Shown here in pieces: positions 51,247 to 61,227 of a stretch of 64,000 bases of DNA. This stretch comes from Roseivirga sp. (lineage in GTDB: Bacteria; Bacteroidota; Bacteroidia; Cytophagales; Cyclobacteriaceae). The translations under genes and the position numbers were made by a program. Below the pieces are notes generated by a model. It was not told the DNA's origin. It ran no database searches and saw only the letters and a program-made list of their open reading frames with translations. The first letter of the stretch is position 1; each line of letters begins with the position of its first letter. Where the stretch lies: the NCBI GenBank assembly GCA_018402485.1, contig JAGYIY010000001.1:1334001-1398000 (forward strand), read 5' to 3'.

Positions 51247-51816
51247 ATGGAAGGTAAGGCTATTATTTTTACAGCTCCCTCCGGAGCAGGCAAAACAACC
51301 ATTGTCAAACATTTACTTCAATCTTTCGATAACCTGGCATTTTCTATTTCTGCTTCCACAAGAGATAAAAGAGGTAGAACAGAAGAAAATGGGAAGGATT
51401 ATTACTTTCTGACCAAAGAAAATTTTATTCGTAAAATAGATGAAGGAGATTTTATAGAGTGGGAGGAGGTTTATACAGGTAATTATTACGGTACTTTAAA
51501 GTCTGAGGTGGAACGACTTTGGGCAGAAGGCAAGCATGTAGTTTTTGATGTGGAAGTCAAAGGTGCGCTGAATCTAAAAAAGTACTTTGGAGAAAAAGCA
51601 ATCACCATTTTTGTAAAAGTGCCCAGCATGGAGGCCCTAAAAGAAAGGTTGAAGGGGAGGGGAACAGAATCTGAAGACAGTCTCTCTCAACGTTTGTATC
51701 GGGCAGAATTCGAAATGACTTTCGAAAACAAATTTGATGTAACTTTGGTCAATAACAACTTAGAAGATTCTTTTCGAAAAGCAGAAGAATTGGTTCAAAA
51801 ATTTATCAACGCTTAA
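51247..51816 (+). CDS. gmk: Guanylate kinase
   Basis: A 189-residue enzyme phosphorylating GMP to GDP. P-loop IIFTAPSGAGKTTIVKHLL, GMP-binding SASTRDKRGRTEENGKDYYF and YTGNYYGTLKSEV, and the lid GRGTESEDSLSQR are visible. The ATG follows the anti-sigma stop directly and nadD begins 10 bp later. Confidence 0.95.
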   Translation: MEGKAIIFTAPSGAGKTTIVKHLLQSFDNLAFSISASTRDKRGRTEENGKDYYFLTKENFIRKIDEGDFIEWEEVYTGNYYGTLKSEVERLWAEGKHVVFDVEVKGALNLKKYFGEKAITIFVKVPSMEALKERLKGRGTESEDSLSQRLYRAEFEMTFENKFDVTLVNNNLEDSFRKAEELVQKFINA

Positions 51817-51826
51817 AGGAGCAATT

Positions 51827-52402
51827 GTGCACATTGGCTTATTCTTTGGTTCGTTCAACCCTATCCATATCGGACACCTTGTTATTGCAGATGTAATGGC
51901 AGACCAGACAGATCTTGACCAGGTCTGGTTTGTGGTTAGTCCTCTCAACCCATTTAAAAGCAGCAACTCATTACTACATGAATTTGATCGCTTAAAAATG
52001 GTGGAACTAGCCATTGCAGAAAACTTTAAGTTCAGAGCTTGCGATGTGGAATTCAATATGCCAAAACCTAGTTATACAGCAGATACCTTGGCTTACTTAA
52101 TGGACAAATATCCGCAACATGAATTTAAGTTAATCATTGGTGAAGATAATTTGGTTCATTTTCATAAGTGGAAAAATTATGAGGTCATTCTAGAAAACAT
52201 GGGCTTGTATGTATACCCTAGACCTCAAGTTGACCAAAGTAAAATTAAAATTAAACATAAGAATATTCGCTATATTCAATCGCCTATGCTTGATATATCT
52301 GCTACATTTATCCGTAAAACCATTCGCAATAATCATTCAGCCCAATACCTATTACCTCCGCCTGTAGTCGACTACATTAAAATTAAAAAGTTTTATCAGT
52401 AA
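51827..52402 (+). CDS. nadD: Nicotinate-nucleotide adenylyltransferase
   Basis: A 191-residue nucleotidyltransferase: GLFFGSFNPIHIGHLVIADV (GxFxPxHxGH motif), VWFVVSPLNPFK, LIIGEDNLVHFHKW and the C-terminal ISATFIRKTIRNN (ISSTxIR motif). It adenylates nicotinate mononucleotide in NAD synthesis. The start is GTG at 51827. It lies 10 bp after gmk. Confidence 0.94.
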   Translation: MHIGLFFGSFNPIHIGHLVIADVMADQTDLDQVWFVVSPLNPFKSSNSLLHEFDRLKMVELAIAENFKFRACDVEFNMPKPSYTADTLAYLMDKYPQHEFKLIIGEDNLVHFHKWKNYEVILENMGLYVYPRPQVDQSKIKIKHKNIRYIQSPMLDISATFIRKTIRNNHSAQYLLPPPVVDYIKIKKFYQ

Positions 52403-52445
52403 GCATCTCTGATGTAATACTCTATCTTTTATTTAACTTAGCTTT

Positions 52446-53192
52446 ATGCCTCGTTACTTCATGCGTTTGGCCTATTATGGCACCTCTTATCATGGCTGGC
52501 AAAGGCAGCAAAATGCGCATTCTGTCCAAGAAGAATTGGAAAAGGCATTGCAAACCATTCTCAAAGAGAAAATAATCATAACCGGTAGTGGCAGAACTGA
52601 CACGGGAGTACATGCAAAAGCACAAGTGGCACATTTCGACTCTACTAAGAAACTAGAAACAAAAAGAGTTGTTAATCAACTCAATGGCCTTTTGCCTATG
52701 TGCATTGCCATAGATAGCTGTTGGGAGGTGGCCCCTAACGCCCATGCCCGATTTGATGCCTTATACAGAAGCTATGCGTATCATATTCATAGCCGAAAAT
52801 CTCCTTTTTTAGAAGGTTTAAGCTATTTCTATCAGCCGAGTTTAAACATCGATAAGATGAATTACGCCTCACAATCTTTGCTCGGTGTTCAGGATTTTAA
52901 AAGTTTCAGTAAGGTGAAAACAGAAGTAAATCATTTTGAATGTGAAATCTTACAGGCTTATTGGGAAATTAAAAACAACGACTTAATATTTAACGTTAAG
53001 GCCAACAGGTTTTTGAGAGGGATGGTGAGAGCGTTGGTTGGTACCTTAATAGATGTTGGACGTGAAAAAATAGATGTTTCAACATTTGAACGTATCATTG
53101 CAGCAAGAAATCGAGGAGTGGCCGGGCGGTCAGTTCCACCACAAGGACTTTACTTAACGGAAGTGGCCTATCCAAAATCCATTGAAAACTGA
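52446..53192 (+). CDS. truA: tRNA pseudouridine synthase A
   Basis: A 248-residue enzyme modifying U38-40 of the tRNA anticodon arm. Motifs: YFMRLAYYGTSYHGWQRQ, catalytic Asp in TGSGRTDTGVHAKAQ, HARFDALYRSYAYHI and the C-terminal FLRGMVRALVGTLIDVG. It is 44 bp after nadD and 4 bp before the ABC exporter gene. Confidence 0.95.
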   Translation: MPRYFMRLAYYGTSYHGWQRQQNAHSVQEELEKALQTILKEKIIITGSGRTDTGVHAKAQVAHFDSTKKLETKRVVNQLNGLLPMCIAIDSCWEVAPNAHARFDALYRSYAYHIHSRKSPFLEGLSYFYQPSLNIDKMNYASQSLLGVQDFKSFSKVKTEVNHFECEILQAYWEIKNNDLIFNVKANRFLRGMVRALVGTLIDVGREKIDVSTFERIIAARNRGVAGRSVPPQGLYLTEVAYPKSIEN

Positions 53193-53195
53193 GTT

Positions 53196-54974
53196 TTGAA
53201 ACAAGAAAAAGCCAAAGTTAAACCAGGAAATGTTGTTGATTTCAAAGTACTTCAACGGCTTTTTACTTATACGAAGCCTTACAAATGGCAATTCAATGGA
53301 CTGATTCTGTTGACCTTATTTCTTGCTATTTTAACCCCCATTAGGCCATATATTGTTCAGAAGGCAATTGATGAATATGTGCCTGAAGGGGATTATGATG
53401 GTTTGGTGCTGATGATTACATTGCTCCTCGGGCATTTGATCTTACTGGCTGTGGTGCAATACTTACATACCTATGCTTCCGGCTGGATTGGCCAAGTCAT
53501 TATTAAAGATTTACGAGTCAAACTTTATAATCATCTGATCCGTCAAAGACTTAAGTTTTTTGATCAAACTCCCATTGGACGTTTAGTGACCCGCAATGTT
53601 TCCGATATCGAAACCCTCTCTAAGGTGTTTAGCGAAGGGTTGGCAGCCCTAATTGGAGATTTGCTGCAACTCGCCTTTCTTATGGTGTTTATGTTTTATT
53701 TAGATTGGAGACTAACCCTTGTCAGTTTATCAACACTTCCCATCCTTATTTTTAGCACTTATATTTTCAAAGAGAAAATTAAGGTTACATTTAATTCAGT
53801 AAGAAATGCCGTTTCTAATTTAAACTCATTTGTTCAGGAGCATGTAACAGGCATGAGCATTGTGCAAATATTCAATGCCGAAAAACGTGAGATGGATAAA
53901 TTCAAAGAAATCAATAGTGAACATCGTAAGGCGCACATTCGGTCAGTTCTATATTATTCTATTTATTTTCCGGTAGCAGAAATTATTCAAGCCATAGCCA
54001 TAGGCATGGCGGTATGGTACGGAGCAAGAGGGATTTTGGCCAATACGAGTGAAGGGCCGGGAGTCATTATTGCTTTTATTATGTACATTCAAATGTTCTT
54101 TCGTCCCATAAGAATGATTGCCGATCGCTTCAATACCCTACAAATGGGTATAGTTTCATCAAATCGCATTTTTGATCTTTTAGATAATCAATCACATTTA
54201 CAAAATAATGGCACCTTCTCGCCCAAGAAAGTAAAAGGGGATGTACGATTTGAGAAGGTTTGGTTTGCTTACAACGATGAGGATTATGTACTCAAGAACA
54301 TTTCATTTCAAGTAGAGCAAGGCAAGACGTTGGCCCTTGTAGGTGCAACAGGGGCAGGAAAGTCATCCGTCATTAATTTGCTTTCAAGGTTTTATGAGAT
54401 CAATAAAGGTAACATTTACATTGATGGGGAAGATTTAAAAACCTATGATGTAGGTGCCTTGCGGCAACACATAGGCGTAGTACAACAAGATGTTTTTCTG
54501 TTTTCAGATAGTATTATAGCAAATATAACCCTCAATAATCCTGACATCACCACTGAAAAGGTCAATGAGGCCGCAGAGCTTGTCGGGGTAAGAAAAATCA
54601 TTGAAAGACTTCCTGGGGGTTACGATTATAATGTAATGGAGCGAGGAGCCACCTTATCCGTAGGTCAAAGACAGTTGATTTCTTTTGTACGAGCCATGGT
54701 GTATGACCCTAAAATCATTGTGCTCGATGAAGCAACCTCTTCTGTAGATACAGAAACAGAAGAGCTTATTCAGAAGGCCATTGAAGTTTTGATGAAAGGA
54801 AGGACAGCTATCGTAATTGCCCACCGTTTGTCTACCATTCAAAACGCAGACAAAATTTTAGTGTTAGATAAGGGTGAAATAAAAGAATCTGGAACACATC
54901 AAGAACTATTAGATTTAGGGGGCTTTTATGCCAATTTATACCAAATGCAATACAAAGAAACCAAAGCTGTATGA
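53196..54974 (+). CDS. ABC exporter, fused permease and ATPase
   Basis: A 592-residue half-transporter starting with TTG. Six membrane helices (WQFNGLILLTLFLAILTPI at the start) precede an ATPase with Walker A VGATGAGKSSVINLL, Q-loop GVVQQDVFLFSDSI, signature LSVGQRQLISFVRAM, Walker B IIVLDEATSSVDTET and H-loop IAHRLSTIQ. The signature has Val at the third position (LSVGQ), unlike the LSGGQ of the exporter at 42267-44048. It may form a homodimer, or a heterodimer with another half; substrate unknown, lipid or drug export is typical. It overlaps the next gene by 4 bases. Confidence 0.9.
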   Translation: MKQEKAKVKPGNVVDFKVLQRLFTYTKPYKWQFNGLILLTLFLAILTPIRPYIVQKAIDEYVPEGDYDGLVLMITLLLGHLILLAVVQYLHTYASGWIGQVIIKDLRVKLYNHLIRQRLKFFDQTPIGRLVTRNVSDIETLSKVFSEGLAALIGDLLQLAFLMVFMFYLDWRLTLVSLSTLPILIFSTYIFKEKIKVTFNSVRNAVSNLNSFVQEHVTGMSIVQIFNAEKREMDKFKEINSEHRKAHIRSVLYYSIYFPVAEIIQAIAIGMAVWYGARGILANTSEGPGVIIAFIMYIQMFFRPIRMIADRFNTLQMGIVSSNRIFDLLDNQSHLQNNGTFSPKKVKGDVRFEKVWFAYNDEDYVLKNISFQVEQGKTLALVGATGAGKSSVINLLSRFYEINKGNIYIDGEDLKTYDVGALRQHIGVVQQDVFLFSDSIIANITLNNPDITTEKVNEAAELVGVRKIIERLPGGYDYNVMERGATLSVGQRQLISFVRAMVYDPKIIVLDEATSSVDTETEELIQKAIEVLMKGRTAIVIAHRLSTIQNADKILVLDKGEIKESGTHQELLDLGGFYANLYQMQYKETKAV

Positions 54975-55498
54975 AGAGAAGAAGAATGGGATTGATCATG
55001 GTGGTTCTGATAGGTGTCAGCTTTTTCATCTATTTCTATTTAGGAGGTTTAAACACGGTTGAATACAGCATAGAGAATGTTAAGGACTATCATTTTATGG
55101 GTGAATACTACCGCGGTTCGGAGGGCAGTGAAGCTTTAGAAAAAGCTTTTTTTAGAGCACGCGACTTGGTGCTTTCTGGAGAAATACCGGGTGTTTTAGC
55201 CATGGTTCATTATACCAATGACACTACCCTAAAAGAAAATGAGGTTAAGATATTTGTCGGAATTAAGCTGAACAAAGGAACTTCAGCTGTGCCTCTGAAT
55301 TACCAAAGGCTAACCATTCCAGCCAACAGAACACTAAGAGCAAAAATAGAAGCGCATAATATTGTCATGCCTAGTCCACAAAATATTGAAGCTCGCTTGG
55401 ATGAGATGGCTGTGGAAATGAAATTACGCCTGCAAGAATACAGTATTGTCCACTATGTTTCAGAGCGCGAATTGATGATTGACAAACCAACACGCTGA
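54971..55498 (+). CDS. Membrane-anchored protein, GyrI-like fold suspected
   Basis: A 175-residue protein with one N-terminal transmembrane helix (LIMVVLIGVSFFIYFYLGGL) and an extracytoplasmic domain containing YSIENVKDYHFMGEYYRGSE and EVKIFVGIKLNKG. The pattern vaguely resembles GyrI-like effector-binding domains (repeats of strand-strand-helix-strand); I would not claim more. It overlaps the ABC exporter gene by 4 bases (ATGA), so it probably acts with that transporter. Confidence 0.65.
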   Translation: MKRRRMGLIMVVLIGVSFFIYFYLGGLNTVEYSIENVKDYHFMGEYYRGSEGSEALEKAFFRARDLVLSGEIPGVLAMVHYTNDTTLKENEVKIFVGIKLNKGTSAVPLNYQRLTIPANRTLRAKIEAHNIVMPSPQNIEARLDEMAVEMKLRLQEYSIVHYVSERELMIDKPTR

Positions 55499-55640
55499 TG
55501 GCTAATAAGACGATCCTTTCTTCCATCTGAGTAAAAAACTGATCAAACTTTTTTAACTTTTCGGCATACGTTTTGTTTATTTTTACGTCTTTCTGATAGT
55601 AATCCATGCATATTTGGATTGAAAAGGTCAAAAAGTCAAA

Positions 55641-58250
55641 ATGCTTATGCGGTTTAAGTTGAGTATCACAGCCTTGTTACTTTACATCATTTGTATTCCC
55701 TTGGTCGCGCAGGGGATAAAAGGTAGTATCAAAGACATTTCTGGTGAAGCGCTTCCTTTTGCTTCTATATATGTCAAAGCCTTGGGTACTGGAACCAGCA
55801 GCAACTTGGAAGGCAATTTCAGTCTTAACATACCACCTGGCGCATATAATGTCACCTTCCAGTTTATGGGTTATACCTCACAAGTCAGGCAGGTAGAGGT
55901 GGGTCAAGGTTTTTCGACCATCAATGTGGTGTTGACTCCTCAAATTTATCAGTTAGCAGAAGTAGTCGTCAGCGCAAATGCGGAAGATCCTTCTTATACA
56001 ATAATGCGAAAAGCCATAACAAAAGCAAAATACCATTTATTGCAAAATGACAGCTATTCTGCTGAAGTGTATGTGAAAGGTACAGGTCAATTGACGCAAG
56101 TGCCTTGGTTTTTGAAGAAAACATTTGAAAAAGAAGGTGTCGATACAAGTCAGGTGTTTACCTCAGAATCGGTAAGCGAAATTTACTTCGAGCGGCCGAA
56201 TACCTTCAAGGAAAATGTCATTTCTGTACGCGCTTCAGGACAAGATATGGCCAATGCCAACCCCAATGCATACATCAACAGTAGCTTTTACTTGCCTAAG
56301 GTGGTAAATGCCATTTCACCACTTAGCCCTTCTGCTTTTTCTTATTATCGTTTTGAATATCAAGGTAGTTTTATGGAGGGAGGTGTTGAGATCAATAAAA
56401 TTAAAGTAACTCCGAGATCTAATGGAGATGAAGTTTTTACTGGCGAAATTTATATACGTGAAAATTTTTGGAACATCCACTCACTAGATTTAACAACAAG
56501 CCTATATGGGTTTGATATTCACGTTAAACAAATCTATGCACCCGTAAACGATGACATATGGATGCCGGTCACACAACAGTATGATTTTTCAGGAAAGGTG
56601 TTTGGATTAGGAGGAACCTATACCTACTTGGCCTCAGTTTCTAACTACAAAATAGTGCCCAATGAAGACCTTGGCGATGCAGTGATTTTAGTGGATGAGA
56701 AAATTGCTCCTGCTCCCGAGGAAATTCAGGCTATCAGTAATAAAAATGTGGAGAAAGGTGTTCAAGAAGTTTTCGAAGAAGAAAAAGAAGTTTCGAGAAA
56801 ACAATTCAAAAAATTGATGAAAGAATATGAAAAGGCAGAGCTAGAGCAAGAAGAAGAACCAGATGTAATTTCAGATTATAGTTTCAAAATGGATACACTT
56901 GCAGCCCGAAAGGACTCTATTTATTGGGCTAGAATTAGGCCAGTTCCATTGACCACAAAGGAAATACAAGGCTATCAAAGAGACGATAGCGTGTATGTTG
57001 CCGAAAAGGTAAAACGTGATGCAGATTCTTTAGTGCTTAGAAATGGTAATCCGTTGAGATTGAATGGGTTACTTTTTGGAGGGTATTATAAATTGGGAGA
57101 ACGCCTACGATACCGTTTCCCAGGCTTTTTACCTCAATTACAATTCAATGCTGTAGAAGGACTTAACCTTACTTTTACAGGGAATTTTGAATGGAGAAAC
57201 GATACTACCTCAAGATTAAAAATTTATCCTTCCGTTCGCTACGGATTTGCCTCAGATCAACTTTATGGGAAGGTAGAATCTGTTTTTGGAGTGGGTAATC
57301 GCGTTAATCGAGGAAACTTTAGGGTTTCTGGTGGTAGTTATATAGAACAATTCAATCCGGCAGCGATAGGCCCATTTATTAACTCAATATACACGCTGTT
57401 GTATCGTAGGAATTATATGAAATTATACGAGAAAGACTTTGTGAAAGTCAGCTTTGATAAACGCTTTAGGTACAAATATCGTTTAGAGACATCAATTGAA
57501 TGGGCAAACCGAAGTCAACTAGTGAATAACTCTGATTTCTCCATTTTTGATGTGGAAAATCGCCTTTTGAAGTTGAATAGACCGAATAGTTTAGAAACAC
57601 CAAATATCGATTTTAATAACAACAAGGCTTTAATTGCCAGTCTAACGCTTACAGCAAAACCATGGCTAAAGTTTAGAAGATATAATGGTCAATTAATACC
57701 CCTAGAAAGTAGTTCACCAGAAATACGTTTCAGTTATCGTAAAGGAATTAACGCTGCTTTTTATAGCGATGTACAGTTCGATCATTTAGAATTGGGCCTT
57801 AAAAAAGACATTGCCTTAGGGGTAAGGGCTGTGGTAGATATTGATGCTGAAGTCGGTACTTTCTTAGGTGATCCTAAACTTCAATTCATGGATTTTAAGC
57901 ATTTCGGTGGTAATCGCTTAGGATTTGCTCCGATAGATGTTTCTGGAAATTTTAGAGCCTTGGATTATTATAAATACAGTACTGCAGGCGATTACTTTTC
58001 CATTAGAACACACGTTAGGTTCCGTAAACTATTGTTTACACAGCTCCCCATGGTTCGTTTAAGTGGTGTGAAGGAAAACCTCTTTGTGAATTACCTGAAT
58101 ACAATGACATCTGATGACTACATGGAATTGGGGTATACTTTGGATAATGTTTTAAGAATCTTGAGAATTGAGTTCGTTCAATCCCTTCAGGGCTGGGAAG
58201 CCAGAGAATTTGTTATTCGAATTGGTGTCGCTTCGCTCTTCAATAATTGA
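55641..58250 (+). CDS. DUF5686 outer membrane protein with carboxypeptidase-like regulatory domain
   Basis: An 869-residue protein with a signal peptide (LSITALLLYIICIPLVAQ), a CarboxypepD_reg-like domain (residues 25-105: IKGSIKDISGEALPFASIYV, VTFQFMGYTSQVRQVEV), then the DUF5686 barrel (ISVRASGQDMANANPNAYIN, YYRFEYQGSFMEGG, and repeated beta-strand pairs up to VIRIGVASLFNN). Family members are large outer-membrane barrels of unknown function found only in Bacteroidota. The gene is monocistronic, 142 bp after the preceding gene. Confidence 0.88.
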   Translation: MLMRFKLSITALLLYIICIPLVAQGIKGSIKDISGEALPFASIYVKALGTGTSSNLEGNFSLNIPPGAYNVTFQFMGYTSQVRQVEVGQGFSTINVVLTPQIYQLAEVVVSANAEDPSYTIMRKAITKAKYHLLQNDSYSAEVYVKGTGQLTQVPWFLKKTFEKEGVDTSQVFTSESVSEIYFERPNTFKENVISVRASGQDMANANPNAYINSSFYLPKVVNAISPLSPSAFSYYRFEYQGSFMEGGVEINKIKVTPRSNGDEVFTGEIYIRENFWNIHSLDLTTSLYGFDIHVKQIYAPVNDDIWMPVTQQYDFSGKVFGLGGTYTYLASVSNYKIVPNEDLGDAVILVDEKIAPAPEEIQAISNKNVEKGVQEVFEEEKEVSRKQFKKLMKEYEKAELEQEEEPDVISDYSFKMDTLAARKDSIYWARIRPVPLTTKEIQGYQRDDSVYVAEKVKRDADSLVLRNGNPLRLNGLLFGGYYKLGERLRYRFPGFLPQLQFNAVEGLNLTFTGNFEWRNDTTSRLKIYPSVRYGFASDQLYGKVESVFGVGNRVNRGNFRVSGGSYIEQFNPAAIGPFINSIYTLLYRRNYMKLYEKDFVKVSFDKRFRYKYRLETSIEWANRSQLVNNSDFSIFDVENRLLKLNRPNSLETPNIDFNNNKALIASLTLTAKPWLKFRRYNGQLIPLESSSPEIRFSYRKGINAAFYSDVQFDHLELGLKKDIALGVRAVVDIDAEVGTFLGDPKLQFMDFKHFGGNRLGFAPIDVSGNFRALDYYKYSTAGDYFSIRTHVRFRKLLFTQLPMVRLSGVKENLFVNYLNTMTSDDYMELGYTLDNVLRILRIEFVQSLQGWEAREFVIRIGVASLFNN

Positions 58251-58324
58251 TGTCTTAAGTTTTATTTTTTAGTTTTGAAGTTATTGAGGAAAATGATTTA
58301 ACAGAAACCATTGAGTTGACAGTG

Positions 58325-58939
58325 ATGATGAAAATATTATTAAGTTCTTTTTTAGTGCTCTTTACTTCAGGGGCTCTTCTTTCCCAAAATTTTGAGGAAG
58401 GTACGCATTACGATATTGTGGCAGAGCAAGCTTCGGAAGATCCAAAAATCACAGAATACTTTTCTTTATTTTGTGGTCATTGTTTTCAATTTGAACCTGT
58501 CATAAAGTTGCTTCAAGACAGCTATAAAGAACAACTGAAAATTCAAAAATCTCACGTAGACTACATGCCAAGAGATAATGAGGAAGTAAGTTTTGGGATT
58601 GTGAAGGCATTTGTGACTATGAAGGCATTGGGCAAACAAGAGCAACTAACGGAAACTTTTTTTGCTGCCATACATCTGGCAGAGGCCGAACTGAAAACGG
58701 AGGAGGACATCAGGAAAATATTCTTGCAAAATGGTGTAACAGCCAATGAATTCGATGAAGTTTACAACTCGTCGGAGGTTGTAGAAGAGGCCTCCATTAT
58801 GAGAAAGGATTGGCAGAAGAAAGGGATTAATAATGTGCCAACGCTGATCATTAATGATAAATATAAAATCAATATCGGTTCTTTGGGTGGTATGGAAGAA
58901 CTGAAAGCTTTGATTAGTTATTTATTGGTCAAAAAATAA
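58325..58939 (+). CDS. DsbA-like thiol:disulfide oxidoreductase
   Basis: A 204-residue periplasmic protein with a signal peptide (LLSSFLVLFTSGALLSQ) and a thioredoxin fold. The active site is CGHC at residues 50-53 (SLFCGHCFQFEP) and the cis-Pro loop is NNVPTLIINDKY. It should catalyse disulfide formation in exported proteins. A frame from TTG at 58316 exists, but ATG at 58325 or 58328 is more plausible. No DsbB-like partner is adjacent. Confidence 0.85.
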   Translation: MMKILLSSFLVLFTSGALLSQNFEEGTHYDIVAEQASEDPKITEYFSLFCGHCFQFEPVIKLLQDSYKEQLKIQKSHVDYMPRDNEEVSFGIVKAFVTMKALGKQEQLTETFFAAIHLAEAELKTEEDIRKIFLQNGVTANEFDEVYNSSEVVEEASIMRKDWQKKGINNVPTLIINDKYKINIGSLGGMEELKALISYLLVKK

Positions 58940-59008
58940 AAACCACTCAAAAAAAAATTGTTGGTGGAGTGAAAAACTTATGGCATTATTGAGGTAAACC
59001 TTAATGCC

Positions 59009-61183
59009 ATGAAAAACACAATCTTACTCCTTGCCATCATCTTATTGGCTTCTTGCCAAGCAAAGCAACAAACAGAGGTAGAGCAATGGAAAGCTCAAGC
59101 TGAACGTGTTGAAATTATGCGTGATGACTTCGGTGTACCGCATATTTATGGAAAAACAGATGCTGATGCCGTATTTGGTATGTTGTATGCACAATGTGAA
59201 GACGACTTTCCTAGAGTCGAAAGGAATTATTACTGGGCTTTAGGTAGATTGGCAGAGGCGGAAGGAGAACAGGCCTTATATTCTGATTTACGGGCCAGGC
59301 TTTTTATGACAATCGATGAGGCTAAGGAAATGTATGAGGGAGCCCCAGCCTGGCTAAAAGAGCTTTGTCAAGCTTATGCAGATGGCATTAATTATTACCT
59401 CCATACCCATCCTGAAGTGGAACCAAAAGTGCTCGATCGTTTCGAGCCATGGTTCCCGTTGTTTTTCTTTGAAGGCTCCATTGGGGGCGATATTGAAAGT
59501 ATCTCTACCCGCAGAATAGAAGCATTTTATGGTAAAGATCAGTCTATGGCCATGATAGATTGGGTAGAAAAAGAGGTTATGAATGAAGAACCCAAAGGCT
59601 CTAACGGAATGGCCATTGCTGGTAAACATACAGCATCTGGAAATGCCATGCTGCTCATTAATCCCCACACCAGCTTTTACTTTAGAGGAGAGTCTCAAGT
59701 GGTGAGTGAAGAAGGTCTGAATGCTTATGGCGCAGCAACTTGGGGCCAGTTCTTTATTTACCAGGGATTTAACCAAAAGAATGGGTGGATGCATACTTCG
59801 ACAGGTGTGGATTTTAAAGACGACTTTCTGGAAACCATTGAGGAGAGAGAGGGTAAACTTCAATACAAGCATGGGGAAGAGTGGAAGGATGTTTGGACTT
59901 CCGAAGTGACGCTGAAGTATAAAGATGGAAAGGAGATGAAAGAAAAAACATTCCCTTTATACAGAACCCATCATGGCCCCATCACCGGAAAAATGGGTGA
60001 CCAATGGGTTTCTACCGCATTGAACTGGGAACCCATAGAGGCTTTAGTACAATCCTACAGGCGTACCAAAACGAATAATCATAAAGAGTTTTGGGAGATG
60101 ATGGAAATCCGTAGAAACTCTTCAAACAACACCGTATATGCTGATGCTGATGGTACCATCGCTTATTATCATGGAGACTTTATCCCTAAAAGAAGTCCCG
60201 ACTTCGATTACTCCCGTCCGGTGGATGGTACGAATCCGGATGCAGATTGGCAAGGGATGCATGAATTAGATGAGATCATTACATTGGTCAATCCTGAGAA
60301 TGGGTGGATACAAAATTGCAATTCTACACCTTTTACAGCAGCAGGCCCCTACAGTCCGAAGCCTGAGGATTATCCTTCCTATATGGCTCCAGATCAGGAG
60401 AATTTTAGAGGTATTCATGCGGTTCAGGTCTTGGAAGAGGCCAAGGATTTAACCATTGAGGGTTTGATTGAATTAGCCCATGACCCTTATTTACCTGCCT
60501 TTGAAAAGGTTGTACCTGGTTTAATCCGAGCTTTTGATAACAACCCCACCAAGAAAGTACAGTGGGAAGAAGCCTACGATATGATGAAAAATTGGGATTT
60601 GAAGACGAGCAAGACTTCCATAGCCATGACTTTGGCTCATTTTTATGGTATGGCCTATTATGGTAGTGGAGAAGTTCCTAGGCAAGGCAATGGCATTAGC
60701 CGTTTTGAATATTTGGGCACCGGGTTGTCTGATGGCAAGAAAATTGAAATCTTTGAAACAGCTCTCAATCAAATTCAAAACGATTTTGGCACATGGAAAC
60801 TTCCATGGGGAGACTATAATCGATTCCAACGTTTATCTGGCGATATGGATTTATCCTACAGTGATGACAAGCCTTCCATCCCTATTGGAATGACTACAGC
60901 ACGTTGGGGTGCCTTGGCAGCATTTGGAGCTAAAAGCTTTAATGGCACAAAAAAGATTTATGGCTATCGAGGAAATAGCTTTGTAGCCATGGTTGAGTTT
61001 GGGGAGAAGTTGAAGGCTAAAAGCATACTGGCAGGAGGGCAAAGTGGAGATCCTGAATCTCCTCATTTCGACGATCAAGTTCAGCGCTATGCTGATGTTG
61101 AATTTAAGGATGTGGCCTTTTACAAAGAAGATGTAGAGGCGAGGGCCGAGGAAAAATATAAACCTGGTTATCGTAATAAGTAA
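59009..61183 (+). CDS. Penicillin acylase family lipoprotein (N-terminal nucleophile hydrolase)
   Basis: A 724-residue protein. The N-terminus has a lipobox (LLAIILLASCQAK; Cys16), so it is membrane-tethered. The alpha-like part (VEIMRDDFGVPHIYGKTDADAVFGMLYAQ, the usual start of the family) is followed by the autocatalytic site GSNGMAIAG with Ser198 as the predicted N-terminal nucleophile, and NPHTSFYFRGESQVV, which marks the beta chain. Such enzymes hydrolyse N-acyl amides; possible substrates include acyl-homoserine lactones, but the acyl preference cannot be inferred. The gene stands alone between the DsbA-like gene and frr. Confidence 0.85.
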   Translation: MKNTILLLAIILLASCQAKQQTEVEQWKAQAERVEIMRDDFGVPHIYGKTDADAVFGMLYAQCEDDFPRVERNYYWALGRLAEAEGEQALYSDLRARLFMTIDEAKEMYEGAPAWLKELCQAYADGINYYLHTHPEVEPKVLDRFEPWFPLFFFEGSIGGDIESISTRRIEAFYGKDQSMAMIDWVEKEVMNEEPKGSNGMAIAGKHTASGNAMLLINPHTSFYFRGESQVVSEEGLNAYGAATWGQFFIYQGFNQKNGWMHTSTGVDFKDDFLETIEEREGKLQYKHGEEWKDVWTSEVTLKYKDGKEMKEKTFPLYRTHHGPITGKMGDQWVSTALNWEPIEALVQSYRRTKTNNHKEFWEMMEIRRNSSNNTVYADADGTIAYYHGDFIPKRSPDFDYSRPVDGTNPDADWQGMHELDEIITLVNPENGWIQNCNSTPFTAAGPYSPKPEDYPSYMAPDQENFRGIHAVQVLEEAKDLTIEGLIELAHDPYLPAFEKVVPGLIRAFDNNPTKKVQWEEAYDMMKNWDLKTSKTSIAMTLAHFYGMAYYGSGEVPRQGNGISRFEYLGTGLSDGKKIEIFETALNQIQNDFGTWKLPWGDYNRFQRLSGDMDLSYSDDKPSIPIGMTTARWGALAAFGAKSFNGTKKIYGYRGNSFVAMVEFGEKLKAKSILAGGQSGDPESPHFDDQVQRYADVEFKDVAFYKEDVEARAEEKYKPGYRNK

Positions 61184-61227
61184 AAAGTTTTGTTCGAAGC
61201 TTTACCTCAAAATACCTGTCTAATGGG

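Noticed and set aside
58960..59000. Weak hairpin CACTC/GAGTG after the DsbA-like gene
   Set aside because: Only five base pairs with a long A-rich loop and no T-run; not a credible terminator.
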